Under the pieces are notes generated by a model that saw only the letters and a program-made list of their open reading frames with translations, did not search any database and had not been told where the DNA came from. A stretch of DNA of 64,000 bases from Paracoccus alkanivorans (GTDB lineage: Bacteria; Pseudomonadota; Alphaproteobacteria; Rhodobacterales; Rhodobacteraceae): contig NZ_QOKZ01000001.1 of assembly GCF_003697785.1 (NCBI RefSeq), positions 1-64,000 of the forward strand. Reading direction: 5' to 3'. Shown here piece by piece: positions 35,154 to 45,491 of this stretch. Each line of letters begins with the position of its first letter. Positions within the stretch are counted from its first letter, which is position 1. The translations under genes and the position numbers were made by a program.

Positions 35154-37559
35154 TCATTCAGGCACTCTTTGACCGATGGTCGATGATGTTTCCTCGTCCT
35201 GTCCCGCAGGTGCCGGCTCCATCGCCTTTTCGCCCGTGATGACCGAGACCACATCCGCAGCGATGGAACCCAGCAGTTCCAGCTCTTCCTTGGCAAATTT
35301 TCGTGGAGAACTGTCCAGCAGGCATAATGCCCCCAGAACCTCACCATCGGCAGTCGTCAGCGGTGCCCCTGCATAGAAACGCGCGCCCCAAAGCCGAACG
35401 GCCGGATGATCTGCAAAGCGTGGCTCCCGCTCGGTATCCTCGATCATCAATGTCTCGCCGGATGCCACGACGTGATCGCAGATTGCTTCACTGCGAGGCA
35501 TGGTGATCCTGTTGGTGCCGTCCCCGGTCAGCTCGCCCGGAAGCTCCGTATTCTGGCCAATGATAACTTCGCGATCGGCGTCGATGGCCGAAATCATTGC
35601 CATTTCGACCCGGAATACATTGGCTGCCCGGACAGCCAGCGTATCGAGCTTGGCACGATTATGCCCGTCGAGAACTCCGGTCGCTTCCAGTGTCCGAACC
35701 CGCGCCGCATCATTCTCCGGCGTTTCCGCCATTTGCGCCTCAATTGTTTCCTCTGGTCTGAGCAGGAACCGGATCCGTTCCACCGCCTCGTTGACCGAGG
35801 TAACAGCCTCATCTGCGCCCACAGCCGCGATCCTGTCGTCCGCAAGCTGTGCATCGGAGGCATTCCACAATGCCAGCACGATCCTGAGTTGCGGCCAACG
35901 ATGACGCAGGCGGCGGCAGAATGTCCGGCTCGATGCCTCGGCATCCCGGCTGAAATAACTCAGGCAGACAATTTCGATATCTTCCAGGGCAAGCTCGTCC
36001 AGGTAGCGCGCTGTCACCGTTCCCGCCGGATGCTTCACCGCCGCGATCTCCGACAATCCCAACGCATGGACTAGCATCTCGCAAGCGGCGCTGTCGATTT
36101 CCCATTTGCCGCCGATACAGGCAACCCTGGGCACGGCACCCGGCGTGATGGCAGCCGGATATTCCTCCCGCAGATCGTCCAATACCAGGTCCATGCTATT
36201 GGCGATCCGCAGCCGATGCTCTGCGCGGGCATTGCCGTAATAATCCTCACTAGCCCGGCGTAGTATATCGATGCCATGCGCGTTGTAGAATTCAGCCACT
36301 CCGCCATCGCCGATCGTGTCATTGACGATGTCCAGCGCCTCATCCGGATCATCGGCGATCAGCCGTTGATAGACACGCGTCGGCACGTCAAGCGCAGGCG
36401 CGGAGCCAAGCAGGGTTTCCAGAAACCCGAGGTAGGGAATGTTCCGCCCGATCACCAGCAGGCAGACGGTCAGCGGCGTCGAGAGGATCAGGCCGACCGG
36501 CCCCCAGAGCGCCGTCCAGAATGTCGCGGCCGCAATCAACGACATCGCCGACAGCCCGGTGCTGGTGCCGTAAAGCAGCGGCTCGACGATATTGTTGCTG
36601 ACCAGTTCCAGAAAGACGATCAGGGCGATTGCCCATATCACCATCTCCCAACCGGGATCGACGGCGAAGGCAAGGCTGATCGGGAAAATCGCGGCGAGGA
36701 TCGGCCCGACATATGGAATGAACCGCATCAGTGCCGCCAATGTCCCCCAAAGGATCCATCCCGGCACCCCGATGACCCATAGACCGAGCGCCATGGGAAT
36801 GCCGTAGCTGACATTCACCAGAAGCTGCATCAGCAGGTATTTGGATATCCGTGCGCTTGCCTCTTCCAGTGCATCCGTAGAGCGGTAGAGATTTCCACCC
36901 AGCAATTGCAGCATTCGATCCCGCAGATCGCCCCGGTCAAGCAGGGCAAGGAACACGAAGACCAAAACGATCCCGGCTGTTGCCAAAGGCGCCAATACCG
37001 GACCCAGCCATTCCAAAGCGGCCTCGAAAGGGGCTGTCTGGGGCGGGACGATCCGCACCCTTTCAGGAGGGGGCGCCGTGTCCGTCTCTTCTTCGTCGAC
37101 CGCTTCGGTCACCTCTTTCTTGACGGTATCGACAGTCTCCATGGCACCGTCGAAAAGGCCCGGCCCCTTCATCTGCTCGGAAAGATCTGAAATCTTCGAG
37201 CGGATCGTCGTCTGATATGTCGGCAATTGCGCACTCAGGCTCTGCACCTGGGAGCCCACAAGCAGACCCAGCCCACCCACGAACAGGCCGAGCGTTGCCA
37301 TCACGGCAATTACCGCCAACACACGCGGGAGGCCGATCCGAACCAGCCGGACGACAAGCGGGCCAAGCGCGAAACTGATCAGGAACGCGATCGCCAACGG
37401 GATCAGGACTTCCCGGCCAAGATAAAGACCTGCTATGACCAGTGCGGCAACCGTCAGCCACGCGGCCAGCCTGACGATGTCGGGATATTCACCGCCTTTC
37501 GGTATGGAAGTGTCGTTACCAACGGACCCGTCAAAGCGACTATCGGGCTTGCGCTGCAT
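35154..37559 (-). CDS. AI-2E (PerM) family permease fused to a B12-binding-like domain and a GAF domain
   Basis: An 801-aa protein. Residues ~30-385 are an AI-2E/PerM membrane domain (LYLGREVLIPLAIAFLISFA; MRFIPYVGPILAAIFPISL; VEPLLYGTSTGLSAMSLI; WGPVGLILSTPLTVCLLVIG). Residues ~475-600 resemble a B12-binding Rossmann fold without the DxHxxG cobalamin motif (SAACEMLVHALGLSE; IEIVCLSYFSRDAEASSR). Residues ~630-775 are a GAF domain (MPRSEAICDHVVASGETLMI; FYAGAPLTTADGEVLGALCL). PerM proteins export small molecules or ions; the tail suggests ligand- or redox-sensing control (inference). Start at ATG 37559 (MQRKPDSRF). Stand-alone gene. Confidence 0.88.
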   Translation of the reverse strand: MQRKPDSRFDGSVGNDTSIPKGGEYPDIVRLAAWLTVAALVIAGLYLGREVLIPLAIAFLISFALGPLVVRLVRIGLPRVLAVIAVMATLGLFVGGLGLLVGSQVQSLSAQLPTYQTTIRSKISDLSEQMKGPGLFDGAMETVDTVKKEVTEAVDEEETDTAPPPERVRIVPPQTAPFEAALEWLGPVLAPLATAGIVLVFVFLALLDRGDLRDRMLQLLGGNLYRSTDALEEASARISKYLLMQLLVNVSYGIPMALGLWVIGVPGWILWGTLAALMRFIPYVGPILAAIFPISLAFAVDPGWEMVIWAIALIVFLELVSNNIVEPLLYGTSTGLSAMSLIAAATFWTALWGPVGLILSTPLTVCLLVIGRNIPYLGFLETLLGSAPALDVPTRVYQRLIADDPDEALDIVNDTIGDGGVAEFYNAHGIDILRRASEDYYGNARAEHRLRIANSMDLVLDDLREEYPAAITPGAVPRVACIGGKWEIDSAACEMLVHALGLSEIAAVKHPAGTVTARYLDELALEDIEIVCLSYFSRDAEASSRTFCRRLRHRWPQLRIVLALWNASDAQLADDRIAAVGADEAVTSVNEAVERIRFLLRPEETIEAQMAETPENDAARVRTLEATGVLDGHNRAKLDTLAVRAANVFRVEMAMISAIDADREVIIGQNTELPGELTGDGTNRITMPRSEAICDHVVASGETLMIEDTEREPRFADHPAVRLWGARFYAGAPLTTADGEVLGALCLLDSSPRKFAKEELELLGSIAADVVSVITGEKAMEPAPAGQDEETSSTIGQRVPE

Positions 37560-37691
37560 CAGATCGGGCTCCTCCGTGGCCTCCGGCCATATCCAGCACA
37601 TGGTATGCTTCCCAATGCTGAATATGCCGAAATGAACTGTAATCTACGCAATAATCCATGCATATGCGGAGATTGACTATCTATCGCCCGA

Positions 37692-39308
37692 TCAGGCTGC
37701 CAGAAACGGCAGATATCTGCGGATGCCCGATGCCGGGCGGCCTATGGCTTTCGCGATGACGCTCCCGATTTCCGCACTGGCGGTGATCCCCTGTATGAAA
37801 GGCTGATCGTGCATCAGATACGGGATAGAGCCAAACGCCACCCGCCCCTTTGCCTCATCAGGTGACATGAGGGTATAATTGTCGCCGACATTCGGGACCT
37901 CATCTCCCGCAGTCTTCAGTTGCTCACGCAAGGTCGGAAACGGCAGGTCGGCTGTCGCGAGCGGCTTTTGCCCACGGGCATCAATGAAAATATCAAACTG
38001 ATACTGCTCTCCATTACATTGAATATCCGTATGGCCGCTTTCGACATTCATCTCGTAATCGTTCCCCAGCTCAAGCAACCCCACTATTCCAGCCGTTCGC
38101 AAGGCCAGAAGCCGGCGGATGGACTCTGACGGAATCGCCGCATAATTATCAATGAACACACGGCCGAGGCCTGCATCAAATCTCTCGCGGTCCCGATCAT
38201 CGAGATGAGGGACGACATCCTGCACCGCCTCGTGAAGCCGCAGGATGGCATAACGCCATGGCACCGTATGCCTGTCGCGCTTGTTCCGTTCGACCTCTCG
38301 CAGGTTGTATTCCGCCCAGCGAAACGGATCATGTCTTTCCCGATCCGCGAAATAGGCGTCCGCAAAGCTGTCCGCGTCCAGCTTACCGAGTCTCACACGC
38401 TCGCTCCAGGCGGGATCGGCCTCCCTTATTTCCTGGGAAACAAGTGCGAATATCCGATCGAGCAGTCCTTCCGGCCCCGAAGCTATCTCCTTCTCGATCG
38501 CGCTCTTGGTTGCAACTTGCAGAGGTGCATAGGGAATAGGGCAATAGAAATCCGCCTCCGGCAATATCCCCGAGCGTGACATGAGCGTGACGGTTAAATC
38601 ATCGCTTCCGTCATCCAGCTCAAAGCGCAGGGTTTCGTCTTCGGCTTCGGCGAATTGCCCATGCTGCCCCACGACCGCCATTGCCGCATCAATACCGCTG
38701 AGAGACGTGCCCATGATGCCAACCTTACAGGGCCTGATCCTGGCCTCCACCAGACCGGACCATGGGCTCGGGAAAAATGAACGGGTCGCCTCGTCCTCAT
38801 CAGGCCAGACATGTCCGGTGGCGATGACGATAAAGTCGAACAAAGCCGGTTCGGCATCGCCCTCTGCCCATAGCCTCACACCATCCGAAGCGGCCTCCAG
38901 GTCAGCGACACGGCACGCCTCGCGCACCTCCACCTCGAAACCACGATCCGGAGCCAGCTCCAGGAGCCCCAGAAACTGGGATCTGAAATATTCTCCAAGC
39001 AGGATACGCGGCAGAAACTGCCGGTCATGGAGGGTAGATTTGTCAACCCCGTACCGGGCAAGCCAGTCCTCGCTCTGATCCCGCAGCCAGTCGAGATAGG
39101 TGGAAGTGATCGGTGGGATCTCGATGCTGGCGATATTCGCCAGCATCAAATGGCTGTTCTCATCCTCGCTGTAAGGCATGCCGACGCCGGCCTCGTCAGC
39201 CTGCTCGTATATCGTGACTGAAAGGGGCGCCTGTCCGCTGAGCAGCGAGAGAAACGTATAAATCCCGGTGGGCCCCGCCCCGATGATTGCAACTTTCTTC
39301 ATAGGCAT
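37692..39308 (-). CDS. FAD/NAD(P)-binding protein (COG4529-like)
   Basis: A 538-aa flavoprotein. The N-terminal FAD motif is VAIIGAGPTGIYTFLSLL, followed by VGMPYSEDENSHLMLANIAS, the 'G-Y-N/S-H-L-N' pattern of the FAD-NAD(P)-binding family. A second dinucleotide motif is VGIMGTSLSGIDAAMAVV. The C-terminal portion DIFIDARGQKPLATADLPF is also typical. Substrate is unknown. It is monocistronic, between the permease fusion and the catalase on the same strand, with 130-bp gaps. Confidence 0.82.
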   Translation of the reverse strand: MPMKKVAIIGAGPTGIYTFLSLLSGQAPLSVTIYEQADEAGVGMPYSEDENSHLMLANIASIEIPPITSTYLDWLRDQSEDWLARYGVDKSTLHDRQFLPRILLGEYFRSQFLGLLELAPDRGFEVEVREACRVADLEAASDGVRLWAEGDAEPALFDFIVIATGHVWPDEDEATRSFFPSPWSGLVEARIRPCKVGIMGTSLSGIDAAMAVVGQHGQFAEAEDETLRFELDDGSDDLTVTLMSRSGILPEADFYCPIPYAPLQVATKSAIEKEIASGPEGLLDRIFALVSQEIREADPAWSERVRLGKLDADSFADAYFADRERHDPFRWAEYNLREVERNKRDRHTVPWRYAILRLHEAVQDVVPHLDDRDRERFDAGLGRVFIDNYAAIPSESIRRLLALRTAGIVGLLELGNDYEMNVESGHTDIQCNGEQYQFDIFIDARGQKPLATADLPFPTLREQLKTAGDEVPNVGDNYTLMSPDEAKGRVAFGSIPYLMHDQPFIQGITASAEIGSVIAKAIGRPASGIRRYLPFLAA

Positions 39309-39440
39309 TCACCATAATATCCCAGCATCTAATTTTCTCGGATCTAACGCCGAAGCCGGGCCAACGACGCGCATCGGATCCGTAATTATATTATGATCGG
39401 GCACGGTACCCGTCGGCCATCTTTTCGCGGCCGCTGCGGA

Positions 39441-41564
39441 TCAGAGCTTAACCTTCTCTTCCCGCTCCCAAATTCTCAATTGCCGGCATGCATCGACAAA
39501 ATTTGCAGCCGAAGCAGGACTGTCAAGCGGAACAACCCCCTTGTCAGCCTTCGGCTCGACACCGGCAGCAGAGAGCAGTTCGGCCGCGCCTTCGGTAAAT
39601 CCGATAAACTTGCAATGGTGAAAGGCATCCGACACGAAATCGAGTGCCGTCGCCTCTTGCGACAGGCGCTTCGCGGCATTTTTCGTAAGAACGATCGCCA
39701 CGGCATCGAACAGAACGGACGGTCCGCCATCGACCATATGGTCTGCCGGCATCTTTTCACCATCGGAACTCTCGATCCCACCAATCGCCGGGGCGATCAG
39801 TTCCATCGCCGCGCCTTCCTTCTTGAGCGCCTGCTGAAGCTTCTTCAGCACAGTTGCGTCCGAGCCGTCATCGACGAGCACCCCAAGCTTTCGTCCGGCG
39901 AAACTCTTCGGGCCATTTTCGATGATGCTCAAAGCAGGGGATGGTTCGAGATCGTCTCGGGGCGGCACGGCGGCATCGGCCGCTTTCGGCAGTTTCCCCA
40001 TGCCCAGCTTTGAAGCTACGGTCTTGGCCAGGTCCTGGTCGATATTGCGCAGATGCGAGACCATGCGCTCACGGATCGCCAGCGTCTCGACCTTGGACAA
40101 TTCGAAGGTCAGTGCCATGGCGATATGGTTCTGCTCGACCGGCGTCTGGCTTTGGTAGAACTGCCTTGCCTGGCTGTAATGATCGGCAAAACTTTCGGGC
40201 CGCAATCGCGCCTTCGGACCGGACTCGTCCCCGGGATAAGAACGGAAGCCACGTTTTGGGTCCGGCCGAGGGCCGAGGCCCCATGAATTCGGCTGGTAAT
40301 TCGCCCGTCCAACGGGATTGCTCATCGCCATATGCCCGTCCTGCTGGAAATGATGGAATGGGCATTTGGGCGCATTGATTGGAATATGCGTGAAATTGGG
40401 GCTCCCGAGACGCTTCAACTGGGTGTCGAGATAGGAGAAGTTCCGTCCCTGCAGCAAGGGGTCATCGGAGAAATCAATTCCCGGCGGGACGTTCTGGGTC
40501 ATGAAGGCGACCTGCTCGGTCTCTGCGAAGAAATTATCCGGCATGCGGTCCAGAACGAGCCGGCCCACGGAAACCGGTTTGATGATCTCTTCGGGGATCA
40601 GCTTTGTCGGGTCCAGCACGTCGAAATCGAAACTGTCGGCGAAATCGTGGTCAAATATCTGCACGCAGAGTTCCCATTCGGGATAATTTCCTGCCTGGAC
40701 CGCATCCCACATATCCCGCCTGTGAAAATCCGGATCCGCGCCGTTGATCTTGACGGCTTCATTCCAGACCACGGATTGCAAACCAAGCTTGGGCTTCCAG
40801 ATGAACTTCACGAAAGATGATTTGTCATTGCCATTCACCAGCCGGAAGGTGTGGACGCCAAATCCCTCCATGAAGCGGAAAGACCGGGGTATGGCTCGAT
40901 CGGACATGATCCACATGACCATGTGCATGGCTTCCGGCGTCAGGCTGATGAAATCCCAGAAATTGTCATGGGCAGATTGCGCTTGCGGAAAGGCGCGGTC
41001 GGGCTCCTCCTTCACCGCGTGGACAAGATCCGGAAAACGCATGGCATCCTGGATGAAGAACACCGGCATGTTGTTACCGACAAGATCCCAATTGCCTTCT
41101 TTCGTGTATAGCTTGACGGCAAAACCGCGTACATCGCGGGCAAGATCAAACGACCCTTTCGCGCCGGCGACAGTGGAGAACCGGACGAAAACCGGCGTCT
41201 TCTCGCCAACACGCTGAAAGAGATCAGCCCGCGTGTACTCCTTGAGAGACCGCGTCGTCTCAAAATATCCATGCACACCATAGCCGCGCGCATGCACGAC
41301 GCGCTCGGGAATGCGCTCGTGATCGAAATGGAAAATCTTTTCGCGGAAATGGAAGTCTTCGATAAGGGTCGGTCCGGGTGCACCAGCCTTCAGGCTGTTC
41401 AGATCATCTGCGACAGGCCCGCCTTGCGCCGTCGTCATGACCGGACTGTCCTTCCCCGCTATCTGGTGGAAATCGCCGCCTTGACCCCGGGCAAGCTTTT
41501 GATCGTGAACGGTTGCTTTCCGGAAGGTCAACTGTGAAGGCTTCGAGGATTTGGATTTGGGCAT
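39441..41564 (-). CDS. katE: Large-subunit (clade II) catalase with C-terminal DJ-1-like domain
   Basis: A 707-aa haem catalase of HPII type; it splits hydrogen peroxide to water and oxygen. The active-site His is in [13 protein letters not shown], the distal Asn in [19 protein letters not shown], and the proximal Tyr in [16 protein letters not shown] flavodoxin/DJ-1-like extension (~555-707; [32 protein letters not shown]) marks the large-subunit clade. Start at ATG 41564 (MPKSKSSK) behind AGGGTGA, preferred over GTG 41573. Divergent from a CsbD gene, suggesting shared stress control. Confidence 0.94.
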   Translation of the reverse strand: MPKSKSSKPSQLTFRKATVHDQKLARGQGGDFHQIAGKDSPVMTTAQGGPVADDLNSLKAGAPGPTLIEDFHFREKIFHFDHERIPERVVHARGYGVHGYFETTRSLKEYTRADLFQRVGEKTPVFVRFSTVAGAKGSFDLARDVRGFAVKLYTKEGNWDLVGNNMPVFFIQDAMRFPDLVHAVKEEPDRAFPQAQSAHDNFWDFISLTPEAMHMVMWIMSDRAIPRSFRFMEGFGVHTFRLVNGNDKSSFVKFIWKPKLGLQSVVWNEAVKINGADPDFHRRDMWDAVQAGNYPEWELCVQIFDHDFADSFDFDVLDPTKLIPEEIIKPVSVGRLVLDRMPDNFFAETEQVAFMTQNVPPGIDFSDDPLLQGRNFSYLDTQLKRLGSPNFTHIPINAPKCPFHHFQQDGHMAMSNPVGRANYQPNSWGLGPRPDPKRGFRSYPGDESGPKARLRPESFADHYSQARQFYQSQTPVEQNHIAMALTFELSKVETLAIRERMVSHLRNIDQDLAKTVASKLGMGKLPKAADAAVPPRDDLEPSPALSIIENGPKSFAGRKLGVLVDDGSDATVLKKLQQALKKEGAAMELIAPAIGGIESSDGEKMPADHMVDGGPSVLFDAVAIVLTKNAAKRLSQEATALDFVSDAFHHCKFIGFTEGAAELLSAAGVEPKADKGVVPLDSPASAANFVDACRQLRIWEREEKVKL

Positions 41565-41825
41565 AATGATCACCCTGAATCAGTTGGCAATTGAGACAGT
41601 TGATGAAAACCAGATTTACTCTTCACCCATGACAGTTACGCAAACGAAAAGCGACTAGTCCTGATGACATATATTCGCACGACATCCGAAACCTCACTAG
41701 ATGCATTTGCATCATATTATCTGGTGCAGGTGCATCTTTCCTGATTTGATCACCGCCTTACCCTGACACTGTTTCTCGGGGAGCTATTCTCCGCGAGTCG
41801 GAACAGTCTGTTATGGAGAGGCATC

Positions 41826-42008
41826 ATGGACAAGGATCGTATTGAAGGCACCGCAAAGCAGGTGAAAGGTAAAATCAAGGAAGACATTGGAAAGGTCACC
41901 GGAAATGCCGAGACAGAGGCGGAAGGTAAGGCTGAACAGGCAGTCGGCAAGACCCAAGACACCGTCGGAAAGCTGAAGGATGCTGCGCGGGACGCGCTGA
42001 AAAAGTGA
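41826..42008 (+). CDS. CsbD family stress protein
   Basis: A 60-aa, Lys/Glu-rich, cysteine-free protein, MDKDRIEGTAKQVKGKIKED at the N-terminus, with a typical 'GK.QD..GK.K' repeat (VGKTQDTVGKLKDAARD). CsbD-like proteins are small, predicted to be flexible, and induced by general stress; molecular function is unsettled. ATG 41826 follows TGGAGAGG. A strong terminator lies 10 bp after the stop. Confidence 0.92.
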   Translation: MDKDRIEGTAKQVKGKIKEDIGKVTGNAETEAEGKAEQAVGKTQDTVGKLKDAARDALKK

Positions 42009-42017
42009 ACGCCAAAC

Positions 42018-42046
42018 GAGAGGGCGCGACGCGCGCGCCCTCTCTT
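42018..42046 (+). terminator. Rho-independent-type terminator after the CsbD gene
   Basis: A perfect 11-bp inverted repeat, GAGAGGGCGCG / CGCGCCCTCTC, with a 5-base loop, followed by a short TT. It lies immediately behind the CsbD stop. Confidence 0.8.
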
Positions 42047-42218
42047 CCGCTTCAGATTGCCAACCCTCCCGGTTCCACTGAACACATCTCGGAGAAGAGG
42101 CAAATGCGGACCGTCATCAGCTTCTCACCCCAAAGCAAGACTTCAGCTTTCAGTTGCGCTTATTGCCTCGCTTCAACTTCGAGCGCTATATCTCGACCCG
42201 TCATCGAGGAGGCAAGCA

Positions 42219-43760
42219 TTGACGATGGACGAGGTTCCGAACGAGGCGGTGCTGCAACGGCAGGTGAATCGCAGTCAGTTGCAGGAAATCATTGCCGGTC
42301 TTGGTGAAGGCGTTCTGCTGATCGATTCAGACGACAGGATTGTTTGGGCCAATGAGCAGGCCCTTGCACTTCACAATGTGTCAGATCTCAGCCAACTTGG
42401 AATATCGGCTTCCGGATATCGTCGGCAATTTCTGCTCCGATATCGCAATCATCACAAACTCAAAGAAAACCAGTATCCGATCGACCGCCTTCTGAATGGT
42501 GAAACCTTCGAAGATGTCATCGTCGAAGTAACGAAAAATTCTCCCGGTGACGGGGAAGATCCTCTATGTGGAATCCACAGCCTGCGCGGTGTCATTTTGC
42601 GAGATCACGGCGGCAATCCGGAATCATATGCGCTTGTGATCGAAGATCTGACGGAACAGTTCACTGCAGAAGAGCGCTTCGAACGGACCTTCGCCAGCAA
42701 CCCTGCTCCCGCTGCCATCTGTAAACTCTCCGATCTGCGCTATATCAAGGTCAACCAGGGCTTTCTGGAGCTCAGCGGATATGATCGCGAAGACGTTCTT
42801 GGCCGCACTATTTACGAAATCGACATTCTCGAAAACGCCGCTTCGAAAGGTGAAGCGATCGCAGCATTGCGCGAAGGGCAAACGATCCCGCAGACCGAGG
42901 CGACGTTGCGGCTATCCGACGGAGACTCCAAACTCGTCATCGTTGCAGGTCAACCAATCGAAGTCAGTGAAGAGCCATGCATGCTGTTCACATTCATGGA
43001 TCTGGAACCCCGCAGAAAAGCCGAGGACGCGTTGCGTCAAAGTGAAGAGCGTTTCGCGCGCTCATTTCGATTAACTCCGACCCCAACCGTTCTTTTTTCC
43101 CGCGATGATTTCAGGGTACTCGACGTAAACGACGCCTTTGCCGCTCTGGTGGGCCTCACCTCGGCAGAAATCGTTGATAACCGACTACCGGAACTTCCGG
43201 TTTGGATATCGACAGCCTCACGACGTCATGTCGAACGGAAAATTACGGAGCTCCGCAGCTTTAACGACCTTGAATTCCAGCTGAAGACCAGACTCGATGC
43301 AACGCTGGATTGCCTCGTCTCAGCAGAAACGTTGGTATTACGCGGGAAGGAATGTGTTCTCATGGTCATCCAGGATATTACCGAACGCAAACGTTCCGAA
43401 ACCGAGCTGATCGCAGCAATTGAAGCCGTCATGAAGGACGCCTCCTGGTTCAGCCGATCGATTCTGGACAAACTCGCCAATATTCGGCACACGGGATCAG
43501 TCGACACTCCAGCGCCGGAACTCTCCGATTTTACACCGCGCGAATTGGAGATACTCGGTCTTATGTGCCAGGGTCTGAACGACACCAGAATCGCCGAAGC
43601 GCTCAAGCTCAGCCGCAATACGGTGCGTAATCACACAGCGCGCATCTATAGCAAAGCCGAGGTGCATAGCCGCGCTGCCGCAATCGTTTGGGCTCGAGAG
43701 CGGGGCTTCACCGGTGCATCGGTCGATGACAAGGTTCGCTTCCCGGGTTCCCCCACATGA
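42219..43760 (+). CDS. Triple-PAS, LuxR-type response regulator/transcription factor
   Basis: A ~513-aa cytoplasmic protein. Three PAS domains lie in a row: ~20-135 (LGEGVLLIDSDDRIVWANEQ), ~155-275 (ICKLSDLRYIKVNQGFLEL) and ~285-395 (VLFSRDDFRVLDVNDAFAAL). A LuxR HTH follows at ~435-500 (LTPRELEILGL-type: FTPRELEILGLMCQGLNDTR; SRNTVRNHTARIYSKAEV). There is no receiver or kinase domain. TTG 42219 is favoured because AGGAGG lies six bases upstream; ATG 42225 is the alternative. Probably senses a small ligand or redox state; targets unknown, though catalase and CsbD are close. Confidence 0.85.
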   Translation: MTMDEVPNEAVLQRQVNRSQLQEIIAGLGEGVLLIDSDDRIVWANEQALALHNVSDLSQLGISASGYRRQFLLRYRNHHKLKENQYPIDRLLNGETFEDVIVEVTKNSPGDGEDPLCGIHSLRGVILRDHGGNPESYALVIEDLTEQFTAEERFERTFASNPAPAAICKLSDLRYIKVNQGFLELSGYDREDVLGRTIYEIDILENAASKGEAIAALREGQTIPQTEATLRLSDGDSKLVIVAGQPIEVSEEPCMLFTFMDLEPRRKAEDALRQSEERFARSFRLTPTPTVLFSRDDFRVLDVNDAFAALVGLTSAEIVDNRLPELPVWISTASRRHVERKITELRSFNDLEFQLKTRLDATLDCLVSAETLVLRGKECVLMVIQDITERKRSETELIAAIEAVMKDASWFSRSILDKLANIRHTGSVDTPAPELSDFTPRELEILGLMCQGLNDTRIAEALKLSRNTVRNHTARIYSKAEVHSRAAAIVWARERGFTGASVDDKVRFPGSPT

Positions 43761-43995
43761 GCACCCAGAACGAGCATCTGGCATAGATGGCATATCGTCT
43801 TCTAGCTGTTGTAAAGATGGAGAGCCTGGCGTCAGATTATCATGTATTGACTGTTTGGGTTCCTCCCCAGCGCAGAGAATTTTCTTTTACAAACGGAAGT
43901 TCACCGCTGTCCAATGATGGTAAGGGGTGTGCCAACTCCCTTCATTATACGGGGGCTGGCCTTTTTGGCGACGATAAGCGCCCATATTTCTTGAT

Positions 43996-44425
43996 TAGGT
44001 CATGTTGACAAAATGGGTTCACATGGGACGGCAGCCATGATTCATGCTGGTATCCGCGACGGAGACCGGCTTGGCACGAGACTTGATGTCGAACGTGGAG
44101 TGGGCTCTGTGAGCGTTTCATCCTGGCTGTCCGCGCCCCGAATGGGCGCAAACCTACCAGCCACCGCCATGTTTTGGATGGAATTTTCTGGAGTGAGGCA
44201 TGAGCCGCTGCCGGTTCAAGGGGACCGGGGCTCCATGGCGTGACCTGCCAGAAGAGTTCGGCAAATGGTCAAGTGTTTATCGCCGGTTCCGGCGATGGAC
44301 ACCGGCCGGGCTGTGGGAGGAAATCCTGGACATGCTCAACCAAGCCGAGGCCGTTCCGGACAGGCTCCAGATGATCGGCAGTACCGGGATCAGAGCCCAT
44401 CACCGCGCGACGGCGAACAGGCCCC
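43996..44425 (+). mobile_element. IS5-family (DUF4096) transposase remnant
   Basis: Plus-strand frames give RFILAVRAPNGRKPTSHRHV-LDGIFWSEA, a break near 44200, then GTGAPWRDLPEEFGKWSSVY and LQMIGSTGIRAHHRA. This is the N-terminal half of an IS5-type transposase. The DDE C-terminus is absent, and the SH3 lipoprotein gene begins 32 bp later on the other strand. A stretch GGTCATGTTGACAAA near 43998 may mark the old left end. The 235 bp before it, after the LuxR gene, hold nothing recognisable. Confidence 0.75.
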
Positions 44426-44457
44426 CGTCAACGGCCGGCATGGGTCGATTATCGCTG

Positions 44458-44736
44458 TCAACGATGCGCCAGATAGTCCGCCGAAACGTAACCAGAGATA
44501 CTGGGCTTGTCGGTGAGGAAAACCCTGCACCAGACCTTACCGCTATTTGTCATGCAGTTCTGACGGGTGAGGCGGGTTCCGTCTGGCAGGCCGATTATGA
44601 TATTGTGGTTGAGGCCCGGGCCTTCGCGAAGTTTCAGGAGATCATCTGGCCCGGCACCTTTGACGACTGCACCAGAACCCGCCGTGCATCCGGTCGCGAT
44701 CATGAGAGTGAGAAGAGCAGCAAAATGAGTTCGCAT
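44458..44736 (-). CDS. Bacterial SH3-domain lipoprotein, 92 aa
   Basis: A lipoprotein signal (MRTHFAALLTLMIATGC, lipobox ATGC) is followed by an SH3b domain: LLKLREGPGLNHNIIIGLPD, WCRVFLTDKPSISGYVSADY. Such proteins sit in the periplasm, usually at the envelope, and often bind cell-wall material. Start ATG 44736 behind AGGACAG. It lies between an IS remnant and an unrelated gene, so context gives no further clue. The apparent long plus frame across this DNA is the IS remnant running into antisense. Confidence 0.85.
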   Translation of the reverse strand: MRTHFAALLTLMIATGCTAGSGAVVKGAGPDDLLKLREGPGLNHNIIIGLPDGTRLTRQNCMTNSGKVWCRVFLTDKPSISGYVSADYLAHR

Positions 44737-44912
44737 TATCTGTCCTGAATCGTTTCGCCATCAATACGACACCACCACGCCAAATGACAACGGGCAGGAA
44801 ACGGACGCGGATAGCCATCCCCCCTCCGCACCTGGAACATCAAGAACTTGTGGTGCCTATCGGTGTCGAAACCCCGTGCCGATCTACAACCTGCCCCAAT
44901 GCCAGCGGCAAT

Positions 44913-45350
44913 CTATTCTGCCGTGTCATGAACCGGGACTGTCGGCTCAATGGCCTCTGCGCCCACGATTTCCGCCCAAACCTCAAACCCATGCTGAAAC
45001 GCGACGATGCCAGCTTCCGGCAAAACGATCTCTATGGCCTCAAGAATCTCCATCGGCGAAACACCCAGATCCAGAGCCACACGTATATGGCTTGCGATCT
45101 GGCCCTTGGGGGCGCGCAAGGCAGTAAGACTATTAACAAAAATCAACTCTTTCGTAGCCCTGCTCAGATGGCGCTGATCCGTATAGGCCGCAGCCACCAG
45201 ATTATTTGCGGCCTTCAGCACCGGCAGATCGGCATTCGCCATCAGCTTGTGATATGGCAGCACATATCCGCGGGCCTGGGCGATCTTGTCGATATATTCC
45301 TGTGCTTCTTCTCGATCCTGGACGGAGCCGGCTTTCCAAGTGTCAGACAT
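44913..45350 (-). CDS. Carboxymuconolactone decarboxylase (CMD)/AhpD-like family protein
   Basis: A 145-aa all-helical protein. The CMD core is visible as YHKLMANADLPVLKAANNLV, ATKELIFVNSLTALRAPKGQ and SHIRVALDLGVSPMEILEAI. The redox CxxC of AhpD is absent (no cysteine in the core), so a decarboxylase-like or unknown role is more likely. Start ATG 45350 behind GAAGGGA. It sits just downstream of the catabolic operon on the same strand, separated by a gabD scrap. Confidence 0.85.
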   Translation of the reverse strand: MSDTWKAGSVQDREEAQEYIDKIAQARGYVLPYHKLMANADLPVLKAANNLVAAAYTDQRHLSRATKELIFVNSLTALRAPKGQIASHIRVALDLGVSPMEILEAIEIVLPEAGIVAFQHGFEVWAEIVGAEAIEPTVPVHDTAE

Positions 45351-45491
45351 GGGATATCCCTTCCCGGGTTGGTAATGTGATTGGAAAATGACAGTCAATG
45401 ATCTTCGTCATATTCACTGCAGAGTATCGCTTCCACGCGATCTGCAGCCGATTTATTCGCTGGGCCGAGAGCCATGGCATGATCTCCGCCT

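Noticed and set aside
41574..41825. EcfG-type stress promoter between catalase and CsbD genes
   Set aside because: No convincing GGAAC with a properly spaced CGTT was seen on either strand.
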